A stretch of DNA of 64,000 nt from NCBI RefSeq assembly GCF_004005995.1, contig NZ_CP034767.1:3884501-3948500 (forward strand). The letters are read 5' to 3'. Every line of letters starts with the position of its first letter. Within the stretch, counting starts at the first letter, position 1. Below are positions 16,879 to 24,195 of the stretch, piece by piece. Both the position numbers and the translations under genes were made by a program. The notes beneath the pieces were generated by a model. It made no database searches and had not been told where the DNA came from. It saw only the letters and a program-made list of their open reading frames with translations. This DNA is from Devosia sp. 1566. Its GTDB lineage: Bacteria; Pseudomonadota; Alphaproteobacteria; Rhizobiales; Devosiaceae.

Positions 16879-18167
16879 ACGCCCTTGCGCCTGCGGCCGA
16901 TATCGATTGGACCGCCTTCCCCACCGAGCATGAGCTCGCCACCGCCATCTTTGCCGAACTGGCCCGCTGCACCGGCGACGGCGTCGGCATCACCCGCGAA
17001 TGCTATGCACCCGGCGAAGACGCGGCGCTGGCCATCTTCTCGGCCGTCGCCCACGCCCATGGCTTTGCCATCAGCATCGATCCCGTCGGCAATCTCCTCG
17101 TTTGCCTGCCCGGCGATGATGGCACCCGCCCCGCCCATCTCATTGGCTCGCACGCCGATTCCGTGCCCCAGGGCGGCAACTACGATGGCGCCGCCGGCAT
17201 CGTCGCGGGTCTCGCCTGCCTTATCCGCATTGCCCGCTCGGGGCGCGAGCTCACCACCCCCGTGCGCCTGCTGATGCTGCGCGGCGAGGAAAGCGCCTTT
17301 TATGGCCGCGCCAATATCGGCTCGCGCGCCCTTTTTGGCATCCTCTCCCCCGCCGATCTTGCTGCCCGCTCGCGCGGCACCGGCCGGACCCTGGCCGAAG
17401 CCATGACCTCGGTCGGCATCGACCTCGCCCCCATCCGCGCCGGCCAGACCCTTTTTGACCCCAGCACCGCCGCGAGCTACCTTGAACTCCATATCGAGCA
17501 GGGCCCGGTGCTGATCGACCGCCGCCTGCCCGCCGCAGTCGTCTCGGGCATTCGCGGCAATCTGCGCCACCGCCGCGTCGTTTGCCGCGGGGAAGCTGGC
17601 CATTCCGGCACCATCCCTCGCTGGCTGCGAAAGGATGCCGTTTTCGCCTTTGCCGATCTTGTCGGGCGCCTCGACGAGCATTGGCGCGTCCTCCTCGAGC
17701 GCGGCCTCGACCTCGTGGTGACCACCGGCATTGTCGGCACCGATCCAGACCAGCATGCCCTCAGCCGCATCCCGGGCGAAGTCATGTTCTCCTTTGAAGT
17801 GCGCAGCCAGAGCCACGACACGCTCGAAAGCTTCTACGAGCTGTTCCGCGCCGAATGCCGCGCCGTCGGCCAGCAGCGCGGCGTCGTCTTCGAGCTCGAC
17901 GAGCGCGTTTATACCGAGCCCGCTCGCATGGACCCCGCCGTGATCGAGCGCCTCTGCGCCGCCGCCGCCGCTTGCGACCTCGATCCCCAAACGCTGCCTT
18001 CGGGCGCCGGCCATGATGCGGCGGTGTTCGCCAATGCCGGCATTCCCTCGGGCATGGTGTTCGTGCGCAACGCCAATGGCTCGCACAATCCCGCCGAAGC
18101 CATGGATATCGGGGATCTCATCAAAGGCACCGATGTGCTTTATAAGGCCGTGACCGCCACCAACTGA
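16875..18167 (+). CDS. M20-family N-carbamoyl-amino-acid hydrolase; candidate ureidosuccinase
   Basis: 430-residue di-metal amidohydrolase of the hydantoinase/carbamoylase (allantoate amidohydrolase, beta-ureidopropionase) family. Metal-site residues include His 93 (GSHADSVPQGGNYDG) and Asp 104, the Glu pair (LRGEESAF), His in ELHIEQGP, and a C-terminal His (ANGSHNP). The dimerisation-domain motif SGAGHDAAVFA is present. Family members hydrolyse N-carbamoyl amino acids to the amino acid, CO2 and ammonia. The gene is coupled to pyrD by ATGA and followed 17 bp later by pyrC, whose product is N-carbamoyl-L-aspartate. I therefore infer N-carbamoyl-aspartate (ureidosuccinate) as substrate. Other ureido acids remain possible. 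Confidence 0.85.
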   Translation: MNALAPAADIDWTAFPTEHELATAIFAELARCTGDGVGITRECYAPGEDAALAIFSAVAHAHGFAISIDPVGNLLVCLPGDDGTRPAHLIGSHADSVPQGGNYDGAAGIVAGLACLIRIARSGRELTTPVRLLMLRGEESAFYGRANIGSRALFGILSPADLAARSRGTGRTLAEAMTSVGIDLAPIRAGQTLFDPSTAASYLELHIEQGPVLIDRRLPAAVVSGIRGNLRHRRVVCRGEAGHSGTIPRWLRKDAVFAFADLVGRLDEHWRVLLERGLDLVVTTGIVGTDPDQHALSRIPGEVMFSFEVRSQSHDTLESFYELFRAECRAVGQQRGVVFELDERVYTEPARMDPAVIERLCAAAAACDLDPQTLPSGAGHDAAVFANAGIPSGMVFVRNANGSHNPAEAMDIGDLIKGTDVLYKAVTATN

Positions 18168-18184
18168 GCCAGGCCCCCGACCCC

Positions 18185-19225
18185 ATGCGATCCCTGACCA
18201 TCCGCAAGCCCGTCGACCTTCACGTGCATTTCCGCGACGGCGCGGTGCTCGATGCCGTCGTGCCCCACACCGCCCGCCAGTTTGCGCGCGCCATCGTCAT
18301 GCCCAATCTGGTGCCCCCCGTCACCACCGCCGCGATGGCCGCCGCGTATCGCGCGCGCATCGAGGCGGCGATCCCCGAGGGGGTCGACTTCACCCCCATC
18401 ATGACCTGCTACCTCACCGACGCCACCGACCCCGCCGACCTCATTGCCGGCCATCGCGACGGCATCTTTGCCGCCGCCAAGCTCTACCCCGCCCACGCCA
18501 CCACCAATTCGGCCCATGGCGTTACTTCCATAGCCGGGCTCGATCCTGTGTTCGCAGCGATGGCCGAAGCCGGCATGCCGCTCCTCACCCATGGCGAGCT
18601 CGTCCACCACGATGTCGATATCTTTGATCGCGAAGCGCGCTTCATCGATGCCGTCCTCGCCCCGCTGCTCGAGCGCCACCCGACGCTCAAAGTGGTGATG
18701 GAGCATATTACGACGAGCGAAGGCGCCCAGTTCGCGAGGAGCCACGGCAGCCGCGTCGCCGCTACCATCACCCCCCAGCACCTGCTTTATGATCGCAATG
18801 TGCTGTTCGAAGGCGGCATCCGCCCCCATTATTATTGCCTGCCCATCCTCAAGCGCCGCTCCCACCAGCTGGCGCTGCGGGAGGCGGCCACCAGCGGCGC
18901 GCCCAACTATTTCCTGGGCACCGACACGGCCCCCCATCTGCGCCATCTCAAGGAAAATGCCTGCGGCTGCGCCGGCGTCTTTTCCGCTCCCGTCGCGGTC
19001 GAGGCCTATCTCAAGGTCTTTGCCGAGGAAAACGCGCTCGACAAGTTCGAGGCCTTTGCTTCCCTCAATGGCCCCGCCTTTTACGGCTTTGCGCCGTCAC
19101 AAACCCGCGTCACCTATGAGGAACGCGCCTGGACCGCGCCCGCCAGCGTTTCGGTGGAAGAGCACCAGATTGTCCCGCTCTTTGCGGGCGAACGAGTTGA
19201 CTGGGCTTTGAGCCGCGGTTTATAG
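18185..19225 (+). CDS. pyrC: Dihydroorotase, class II
   Basis: 346-residue amidohydrolase, the normal length for E. coli-type PyrC. The zinc ligands His 13 and His 15 (DLHVHFRDG), the carboxylated Lys 99 (AAKLYPA), downstream His residues (LTHGEL, VMEHITT) and the late Asp (GTDTAPH) are all in place. It reversibly converts N-carbamoyl-L-aspartate and dihydroorotate. It lies in the pyrK-pyrD-M20-pyrC-pyrE series. With the M20 hydrolase it would complete a route from dihydroorotate to aspartate; in de novo synthesis it would run the other way. Confidence 0.93.
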   Translation: MRSLTIRKPVDLHVHFRDGAVLDAVVPHTARQFARAIVMPNLVPPVTTAAMAAAYRARIEAAIPEGVDFTPIMTCYLTDATDPADLIAGHRDGIFAAAKLYPAHATTNSAHGVTSIAGLDPVFAAMAEAGMPLLTHGELVHHDVDIFDREARFIDAVLAPLLERHPTLKVVMEHITTSEGAQFARSHGSRVAATITPQHLLYDRNVLFEGGIRPHYYCLPILKRRSHQLALREAATSGAPNYFLGTDTAPHLRHLKENACGCAGVFSAPVAVEAYLKVFAEENALDKFEAFASLNGPAFYGFAPSQTRVTYEERAWTAPASVSVEEHQIVPLFAGERVDWALSRGL

Positions 19226-19330
19226 CGAACCGGTTGCAATCGAGATTTAAGCACCCTGCGGCGCTGGACTTCCATCCGGCGGCCGCGATTTCGCGCGACC
19301 GCATGACGCAATGATGAAGGACTGTTTCCC

Positions 19331-20041
19331 ATGAGTGCACTGCACCGCAGCGAAGACAAAAAAGCCATCGCCCGGCAAACCGCCCGGATGATGCTCGAGA
19401 TCAACGCTGTTCACTTCAATGCCGAACATCCATTCGTCTTCACCTCCGGCTGGGCCAGCCCGGTTTACGTGGATTGCCGCAAGCTCATCTCCTATCCGCG
19501 CCTGCGTTCGGCGCTGATGGACATGGCCGCCCAGACCATCGTCACCGAAATCGGCTATGAGTCGATCGACGTGGTCACCGGTGGCGAAACCGCGGGCATC
19601 CCCTTTGCCGCCTGGATCGCCGACAAGCTGATGCTGCCCATGCAGTATGTGCGCAAGAAGGCCAAGGGCTTTGGCCGCAACGCCCAGATCGAGGGGGAAG
19701 TGATCGCCGGCGCCCGCACCCTCCTCGTGGAAGATCTCGCCACCGACGGGCGCTCCAAGGTCATGTTCGCCGATGCGCTGCGCAAGGCGGGCGCCAAGGT
19801 CGACCACTGCTTCATCGTCTTTTTCTACGACATCTTCCCCAACAGCCACGACCTGATGAAGGAGCTCGGCATCGAGCTGCATTATCTCGCGACCTGGTGG
19901 GATATCCTCGAGGCAGCCAAGGAATCCGGGCACTTCGATGCCAAGACCCTGACCGAGGTCGAAAGCTTCCTCAACGACCCCTCGAGCTGGTCGGCTGCCC
20001 ATGGCGGCATTTCCGAATTCTCCCCTACCCCTAAGGAATAA
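19331..20041 (+). CDS. pyrE: Orotate phosphoribosyltransferase
   Basis: 236-residue type I phosphoribosyltransferase that makes OMP from orotate and PRPP. Visible signatures are [16 protein letters not shown], the flexible-loop [10 protein letters not shown] and the PRPP-binding stretch [11 protein letters not shown] 105-bp gap separates it from pyrC, so it may have its own promoter; no copy of the XRE operator is visible in that gap. A strong bidirectional terminator follows at 20068-20096. In a degradation cluster it would let imported orotate enter UMP synthesis directly. Confidence 0.93.
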   Translation: MSALHRSEDKKAIARQTARMMLEINAVHFNAEHPFVFTSGWASPVYVDCRKLISYPRLRSALMDMAAQTIVTEIGYESIDVVTGGETAGIPFAAWIADKLMLPMQYVRKKAKGFGRNAQIEGEVIAGARTLLVEDLATDGRSKVMFADALRKAGAKVDHCFIVFFYDIFPNSHDLMKELGIELHYLATWWDILEAAKESGHFDAKTLTEVESFLNDPSSWSAAHGGISEFSPTPKE

Positions 20042-20067
20042 GCCCGTTTTCAACCGGCAAAACAAAA

Positions 20068-20096
20068 GGGCCGCCCAGTGGGCGGCCCTTTTTTTT
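20068..20096 (+). terminator. Rho-independent terminator after pyrE, bidirectional
   Basis: GGGCCGCCC (20068-20076) pairs with GGGCGGCCC (20080-20088) across a three-base loop and is followed by eight T (20089-20096). An A-tract precedes the stem, so it should also stop the convergent TRAP operon on the other strand. Confidence 0.93.
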
Positions 20097-20114
20097 GTCC
20101 CTCTGTGACCCCGG

Positions 20115-21398
20115 TCAGGGCGCCAGCATGCGGGGCAGGAACATCGAGATCTCGGGCAGATAGGTGATCACCAGCAAGGCCAGCAGGTTCACCACCACAA
20201 AGGGAAAAATGCCCGAAATGATCTTGCCCACCGACTCCCCGAGCGTCGAGGACGCCACGAAAATGTCGAGCCCGAATGGGGGCGTGATCATGCCGATACA
20301 GGTGTTGAGGCACACGATGATGCCGAAATGGATGGGATCGATGCCAAAGCTGACCGCCACCGGATAGAGCGCCGGTACGAGGATCAGCATGGTCGAATTG
20401 GGATCGATGAACATGCCGGCGACAAGGAACAGCAGGTTGACGATCAGGAGGAACATCACCCAGTTCGCATCGATCGCCCCGAGAAAGTCGATCACCAGCG
20501 TTGGCAGCTGCGCCAGCGTGATGAAATAGGCCACGATCGAGCCCATCGCCAGCAGCACGAAGATCGTGCCCGTGGTCACCGCCGCGCCGGTCGCGACCTT
20601 GAACACATCGCCCAGTTTCATGTGGCGATAGATCAGCACCTCGACAATCAACGCATAGGCCACGCTGACGGCGGCAGCTTCGGTGGGGGTGAAGAGGCCC
20701 GAATAGATACCGCCGAGCAGCACGACCGGCAGGCCCAGCGCCCAGATCCCGCGCCCCACCACTTTGAGCCGCTCGCCCCAGCTCAGAGGCGCATCGCCCT
20801 TGATGCCGTGGCGATAGGCGTAAAACAGCACATAGCAGCAAAACACGCCGGCCAGGAACAAGCCCACGACGAGGCCGGCGGCAAACAGCGCCGCCACCGA
20901 CGTGCCGGTGAGCCAAGCATAGATGATGAGCGTGATCGAGGGCGGGATCAGCAGCGATACTTCCGCCGAGGACACGATGAGCCCGAGCGAGAACTTGTCG
21001 GAATAACCTTGCCGCTGCATTTCGGGATAAACAATGCCGGCCAGCGCCGCCACGGTGGCCGGCGCCGAACCCGATACCGAACCGAAGGCCGCCGCGGCCG
21101 CCACTGTAGTCAGCCCCATGCCGCCCCGGCGATGGCCGAGAAAGGCCCCCACCAGCTGGATCAGGTGCCGCGCGATCACCCCCTTGGACATGATCTCGGC
21201 GGCAAAGATAAAAAACGGAATGGCCAGCAGCGTCGAATGGTTGATGCCCCCGACGATGCGCTGCCCATAGATCAAATCGGGCATGCCGGAAAAGAAGAAT
21301 TCCTTGGTCAGGATGCCCGGAATGCCGAGCACGATGAGCATTTCAAAGCCAAGGAAGAGGAGGGCCAGCGCCCCCGCAACAAGAACGGCAATCAACAT
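20115..21398 (-). CDS. TRAP transporter large permease, DctM type
   Basis: 427-residue membrane protein with about 12 predicted spans, the catalytic H+/Na+-coupled subunit of a TRAP importer. Typical segments are MSKGVIARHLIQLVGAFLGH, SGSAPATVAAL and GMITPPFGLDIFV. It starts one base after the DctQ stop. The operon order on this strand is two-barrel protein, DctP, DctQ, DctM. TRAP systems usually carry carboxylates; linkage and shared operators with pyrKD suggest orotate or dihydroorotate, which is inference. Confidence 0.94.
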   Translation of the reverse strand: MLIAVLVAGALALLFLGFEMLIVLGIPGILTKEFFFSGMPDLIYGQRIVGGINHSTLLAIPFFIFAAEIMSKGVIARHLIQLVGAFLGHRRGGMGLTTVAAAAAFGSVSGSAPATVAALAGIVYPEMQRQGYSDKFSLGLIVSSAEVSLLIPPSITLIIYAWLTGTSVAALFAAGLVVGLFLAGVFCCYVLFYAYRHGIKGDAPLSWGERLKVVGRGIWALGLPVVLLGGIYSGLFTPTEAAAVSVAYALIVEVLIYRHMKLGDVFKVATGAAVTTGTIFVLLAMGSIVAYFITLAQLPTLVIDFLGAIDANWVMFLLIVNLLFLVAGMFIDPNSTMLILVPALYPVAVSFGIDPIHFGIIVCLNTCIGMITPPFGLDIFVASSTLGESVGKIISGIFPFVVVNLLALLVITYLPEISMFLPRMLAP

Positions 21399-21399
21399 C

Positions 21400-21918
21400 T
21401 CAGTGGGCCTCAGCCTTGTTGGACCAGCGATCGATCAGCCCGAACAGGCTCATGGCATAGCGCAGCGCCAGCAGCAGAAAGCCGACAGGCAGCGCGTAAT
21501 ACAAAAGGGCGGCCGGGACGCCCAGGGTCGGGCTCATCTGCCCGGTGCGCCCCACGGTCTGCGCCATCTGCAGGCCGAACCAGGCGATATAAAGCGAGAG
21601 CACGAGCCCAGACAGATCAATGGCCCGGCGGATCCAGAGCTGGGCGCCCGAGGACATGCGCTCAAGGAAACTGGTCATGGCGATCTGGCGCCCTTCGGCC
21701 AGCGCCAGCCCCAGCGACAGAAACACCAGCCATACCATCAGATAGCGGGCGGCTTCGTCGATCCAGGCGAAATTGCGCGCATAGACGGGAACCAGTTCGC
21801 GCACGACCACACCGGTGACGTAAAGCGCGACCATGATCAGCATCAGGGCTGCTAGCGCGATCCGCTCCAGGGACGACCAGGCGGCGAGCGCCTTGGAAAA
21901 CTTGCTGTTTGGGCTCAT
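21400..21918 (-). CDS. TRAP transporter small permease, DctQ type
   Basis: 172-residue four-span membrane protein that bridges the TRAP complex. The spans are near residues 18-38, 47-66, 88-108 and 130-150. The DctQ hallmark WIDEAARYLMVWLVFLSLG is present. It is separated from dctP by an intercistronic terminator-like hairpin (21940-21975), so its level is probably below that of the binding protein. Confidence 0.92.
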   Translation of the reverse strand: MSPNSKFSKALAAWSSLERIALAALMLIMVALYVTGVVVRELVPVYARNFAWIDEAARYLMVWLVFLSLGLALAEGRQIAMTSFLERMSSGAQLWIRRAIDLSGLVLSLYIAWFGLQMAQTVGRTGQMSPTLGVPAALLYYALPVGFLLLALRYAMSLFGLIDRWSNKAEAH

Positions 21919-21939
21919 GTCACTGCGGGTTCCCTCTGC

Positions 21940-21975
21940 AAAAAAGAGGCGCCAGGGGAAAAGCTCCTGGCGCCT
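21940..21975 (-). terminator. Partial terminator between dctP and dctQ
   Basis: Read on the minus strand, AGGCGCCAGG and CCTGGCGCCT form a 10-bp stem, followed after one base by a run of six T (plus-strand A at 21940-21945). Position directly after the dctP stop suggests attenuation, giving more binding protein than permease. Confidence 0.75.
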
Positions 21976-22017
21976 GCTGGCTGCTGGCGCCTTGCGGCGC
22001 CGGTTCGCTCAATTGGC

Positions 22018-23034
22018 TTACTGCCCCGAGACCGCGCTGTATTGCGCCTCATAGGCATCCACGATTCCCTGCCCAGCGGCACCCGCATTGGCGAGATAGG
22101 CATCGCGCGCGGGGCCATACATGGCTTCCCGGAAAGCGGCGCGCTGCGCGTCGTCGAGCTCCTGGATGGTGATGTCGCTGGCGCGGATGGTTTCGAGCGC
22201 GGTGGCCTGGGCGGCTTCCTTGAGCTCTTCCACCTGCGGGCGCACTTCCTCGAAGGCCTCGATGATCACGGTCTGGTATTCGGCCGGCAGGCCATCCCAC
22301 CAGGCCTGGTTGAACATCACCACGTCCTCATTGGCGCCGTGCTCGGACACCAGCAGGTAGTCCTGCACTTCGTGGTACTTCATGGTCGCGATCGTATCGA
22401 GGGCATTTTCCTGCCCGTCGACCACGCCGGTCTGCAGAGCGGTGTAAAGCTCGCCAAAGGGCAGCGCCACGGCCGAAGCACCGACGGCATTGAACTGCTC
22501 GATCAGCACCTTGCTGTCCATGACGCGGAAGCTCTGGCCGGCGAAGTCCTCGAGCGCGGCAATCTCTTCATTGGAAGTCATCGACTTGCGCCCATTGGGC
22601 CAGATGGCAATGGCCTTGAGCCCGAGCGGGGCAAAGCTGTCGAGCACGGCTTGGCCGAAAGCGCCGGTGCGCAGCTCATTGGCCTGGGCGCGATCGGCGG
22701 GATACAGGAACGGCACGTCAAGGATCGATACGGCAGGGTTGAAGCCGGCAAGGAACGCGGCGGGCGACACGGTGCCTTCCATCAGCCCCAGCTGGGTGCC
22801 TTCATTCATCTCACGGGCCTGGCCGAGCTGGCCGGCGGGGAACAGCTGGAACGCCACGTTGCCGTCGGTGCGCTCCTTGACGAGGTCGGCCACCATCACC
22901 AGGCCCTTGTGACGCGGCTGCTGGTCCGATTCCAGGTGGCCGATCCGGGCGGTGAATTGCTGGGCGGCGGCGGGCAGCGCCCCGATCAGTGCGGACAGGA
23001 CCGCGACGCTGGCAAGCAAAACACGACGGTTCAT
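22018..23034 (-). CDS. TRAP transporter substrate-binding protein, DctP type
   Basis: 338-residue periplasmic binding protein with a signal peptide (about residues 1-27, ending LPAAAQ). The family's carboxylate-binding Arg is in the segment QSFRVMDSK. I chose the ATG at 23034 because GAAGGGGA precedes it; an in-frame ATG five codons upstream would place that ribosome site inside the gene. An operator-like inverted repeat lies at 23100-23117. It belongs with the DctQ and DctM permeases downstream and is probably regulated by the XRE protein at 14138. Confidence 0.93.
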   Translation of the reverse strand: MNRRVLLASVAVLSALIGALPAAAQQFTARIGHLESDQQPRHKGLVMVADLVKERTDGNVAFQLFPAGQLGQAREMNEGTQLGLMEGTVSPAAFLAGFNPAVSILDVPFLYPADRAQANELRTGAFGQAVLDSFAPLGLKAIAIWPNGRKSMTSNEEIAALEDFAGQSFRVMDSKVLIEQFNAVGASAVALPFGELYTALQTGVVDGQENALDTIATMKYHEVQDYLLVSEHGANEDVVMFNQAWWDGLPAEYQTVIIEAFEEVRPQVEELKEAAQATALETIRASDITIQELDDAQRAAFREAMYGPARDAYLANAGAAGQGIVDAYEAQYSAVSGQ

Positions 23035-23099
23035 TTGGTTCCCCTTCATTCAAAATTATTTTCGACAAAAGCCCTGCGCCCCAACGGAGTCAAGCGAAC

Positions 23100-23117
23100 T
23101 TTCTCAAAAACTAGACA
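23100..23117. promoter_or_regulatory. Candidate XRE operator before the TRAP operon
   Basis: TTTCTC-AAAAAC-TAGACA differs from the pyrK operator (TGTCTC-AAAAAT-GAGACA) at three of 18 positions. It sits 66 bp before the dctP ATG, in the gap after the 23180 gene, where a promoter is expected. On the minus strand TCTAGT could serve as a -10. Confidence 0.6.
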
Positions 23118-23179
23118 GTTCTGTTATCCTGCCCCAATGTTGGGCGGCCTGCCCAAACTCTGGCCCGGTTAGTACCCAT

Positions 23180-23819
23180 TCACGGCAGCGCCAGTTCCTC
23201 GGTAAATCCGGCCAGTTCCGTCCCCACCGGCAGCAGCGCCCGCACCGCTTCGCGCACCGCTATCACATCGACATCGCGCGCCAGCACCACCAGCACCACC
23301 CCTTGCGGCTCACCCACATCGCGCCCCTGTCGCTCTGCCGTGGGCAGCGCCGAGATGGCCTGGTCGGCCAGGCCCAGATGGCACCCCGCCACCCCAGGCA
23401 GCGCCGCAATCCCCGCCGCCACCGCCGCCCAGTCCTCCTCAGCCTCGGCCACAAGGCACCCCACCAGCACCCGCTCGCCCGGAGCCTCGCCAGCGCTGGG
23501 GCCAAAAAAGCCGACGCAGCGCCGATTGTTCTGAAACTGGCGCATCACCCGCTGCGTCCAGGGGCTGGGATCATTGAGCCGCGCCAGATACGCCGCCGAC
23601 CGGCTCACCTCGGGTTCCGCAAGGGTATACAGCGTGAAAAACTCGAGCGGCGCCTCGTCGGCCCGCCACCGCGTGCCACCCAAAAAGCCGGGGATGGCGA
23701 GGCGCTCGGGCATATGCTCCTCGCGGTGCCAATCGACGAAATCCTGCCGCCCTACGGCCGGGATCCCGTTCCAGATTGCGACAAAGCCGCGCCCCGCCAG
23801 TGAATGCATCCGTATCTCC
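23180..23819 (-). CDS. EthD-like/dimeric alpha-beta barrel protein of unknown function
   Basis: 213 residues, read as two ferredoxin-like (dimeric alpha-beta barrel) halves. The first half has FVAIWNGIP...DFVDWHREEHMPERL, the arrangement of EthD/DUF-type barrel proteins. The second half (from about residue 115) repeats a shorter strand-helix pattern (VLVGCLVAEAEED...VVLVVLARDVD). No signal peptide or membrane segment. I chose the ATG at 23819 because GGAG precedes it and the operator at 23871-23888 lies upstream; the open frame to 23956 would read through that operator. It is upstream of the TRAP genes, so a role in handling the imported compound is inferred. Confidence 0.75.
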
Positions 23820-23870
23820 GCAAAATCGGCCGGGCCATAACTGTAGCGCAGCCGCGCAACATCGCCGCTT

Positions 23871-23888
23871 CGTCTCACGATTGAGACG
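23871..23888. promoter_or_regulatory. Candidate XRE operator before the barrel-protein gene
   Basis: CGTCTC-ACGATT-GAGACG is a perfect inverted repeat with the same spacing as the pyrK operator. The symmetry extends outward (GCTT...AAGC with one extra A on the right). It lies 51 bp before the ATG at 23819. Confidence 0.65.
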
Positions 23889-24195
23889 AAAGCTCCATCT
23901 GCTTTGCCGCTTGTGCAGTATCCGCCCGCGTTCTGCTGTTGTTGCGCCTCGCACAACCCACCAGAACTTGGCGCCCAGCCCCGGCGGGCTGCTTATCCCG
24001 GCTGCCGCCAGCTTGGCAATGCCCACGCCCCCGCGTCCGGTTGCCCCAGCCGCCGGAGAACAGCTTTCCACAAACCGGCTTTTTGCAGAATTTGCTACTC
24101 CTCTGGAACCCAGCGCGAGCAGTCCATCTTCCTTCCACTAATGGAGTTGGCTGCCGCCCTGCCTTATGCTGCGGCACCCTTTTCGTGGAGCCCTC
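23889..24195. other. 307-bp intergenic stretch, no gene seen
   Basis: This gap separates two divergent genes. Open frames crossing it are extensions of neighbouring frames without ribosome sites. It must hold the promoter for the binding-protein gene at 24196, but I see no convincing -35/-10 pair and no further copy of the XRE operator. Confidence 0.5.

Noticed and set aside
16617..18086. A 489-codon minus-strand frame opposite pyrD and the M20 hydrolase
   Set aside because: Shadow of two well-supported coupled genes.
14138..20041. Plain de novo pyrimidine operon
   Set aside because: Not excluded, but pyrB is missing, an M20 carbamoyl hydrolase that would destroy the intermediate is inserted, and a transporter shares the operator. 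Catabolism explains more of the sequence.
20328..21818. A 496-codon plus-strand frame
   Set aside because: Antisense to the TRAP dctM and dctQ genes. His- and Arg-rich composition with no domain.
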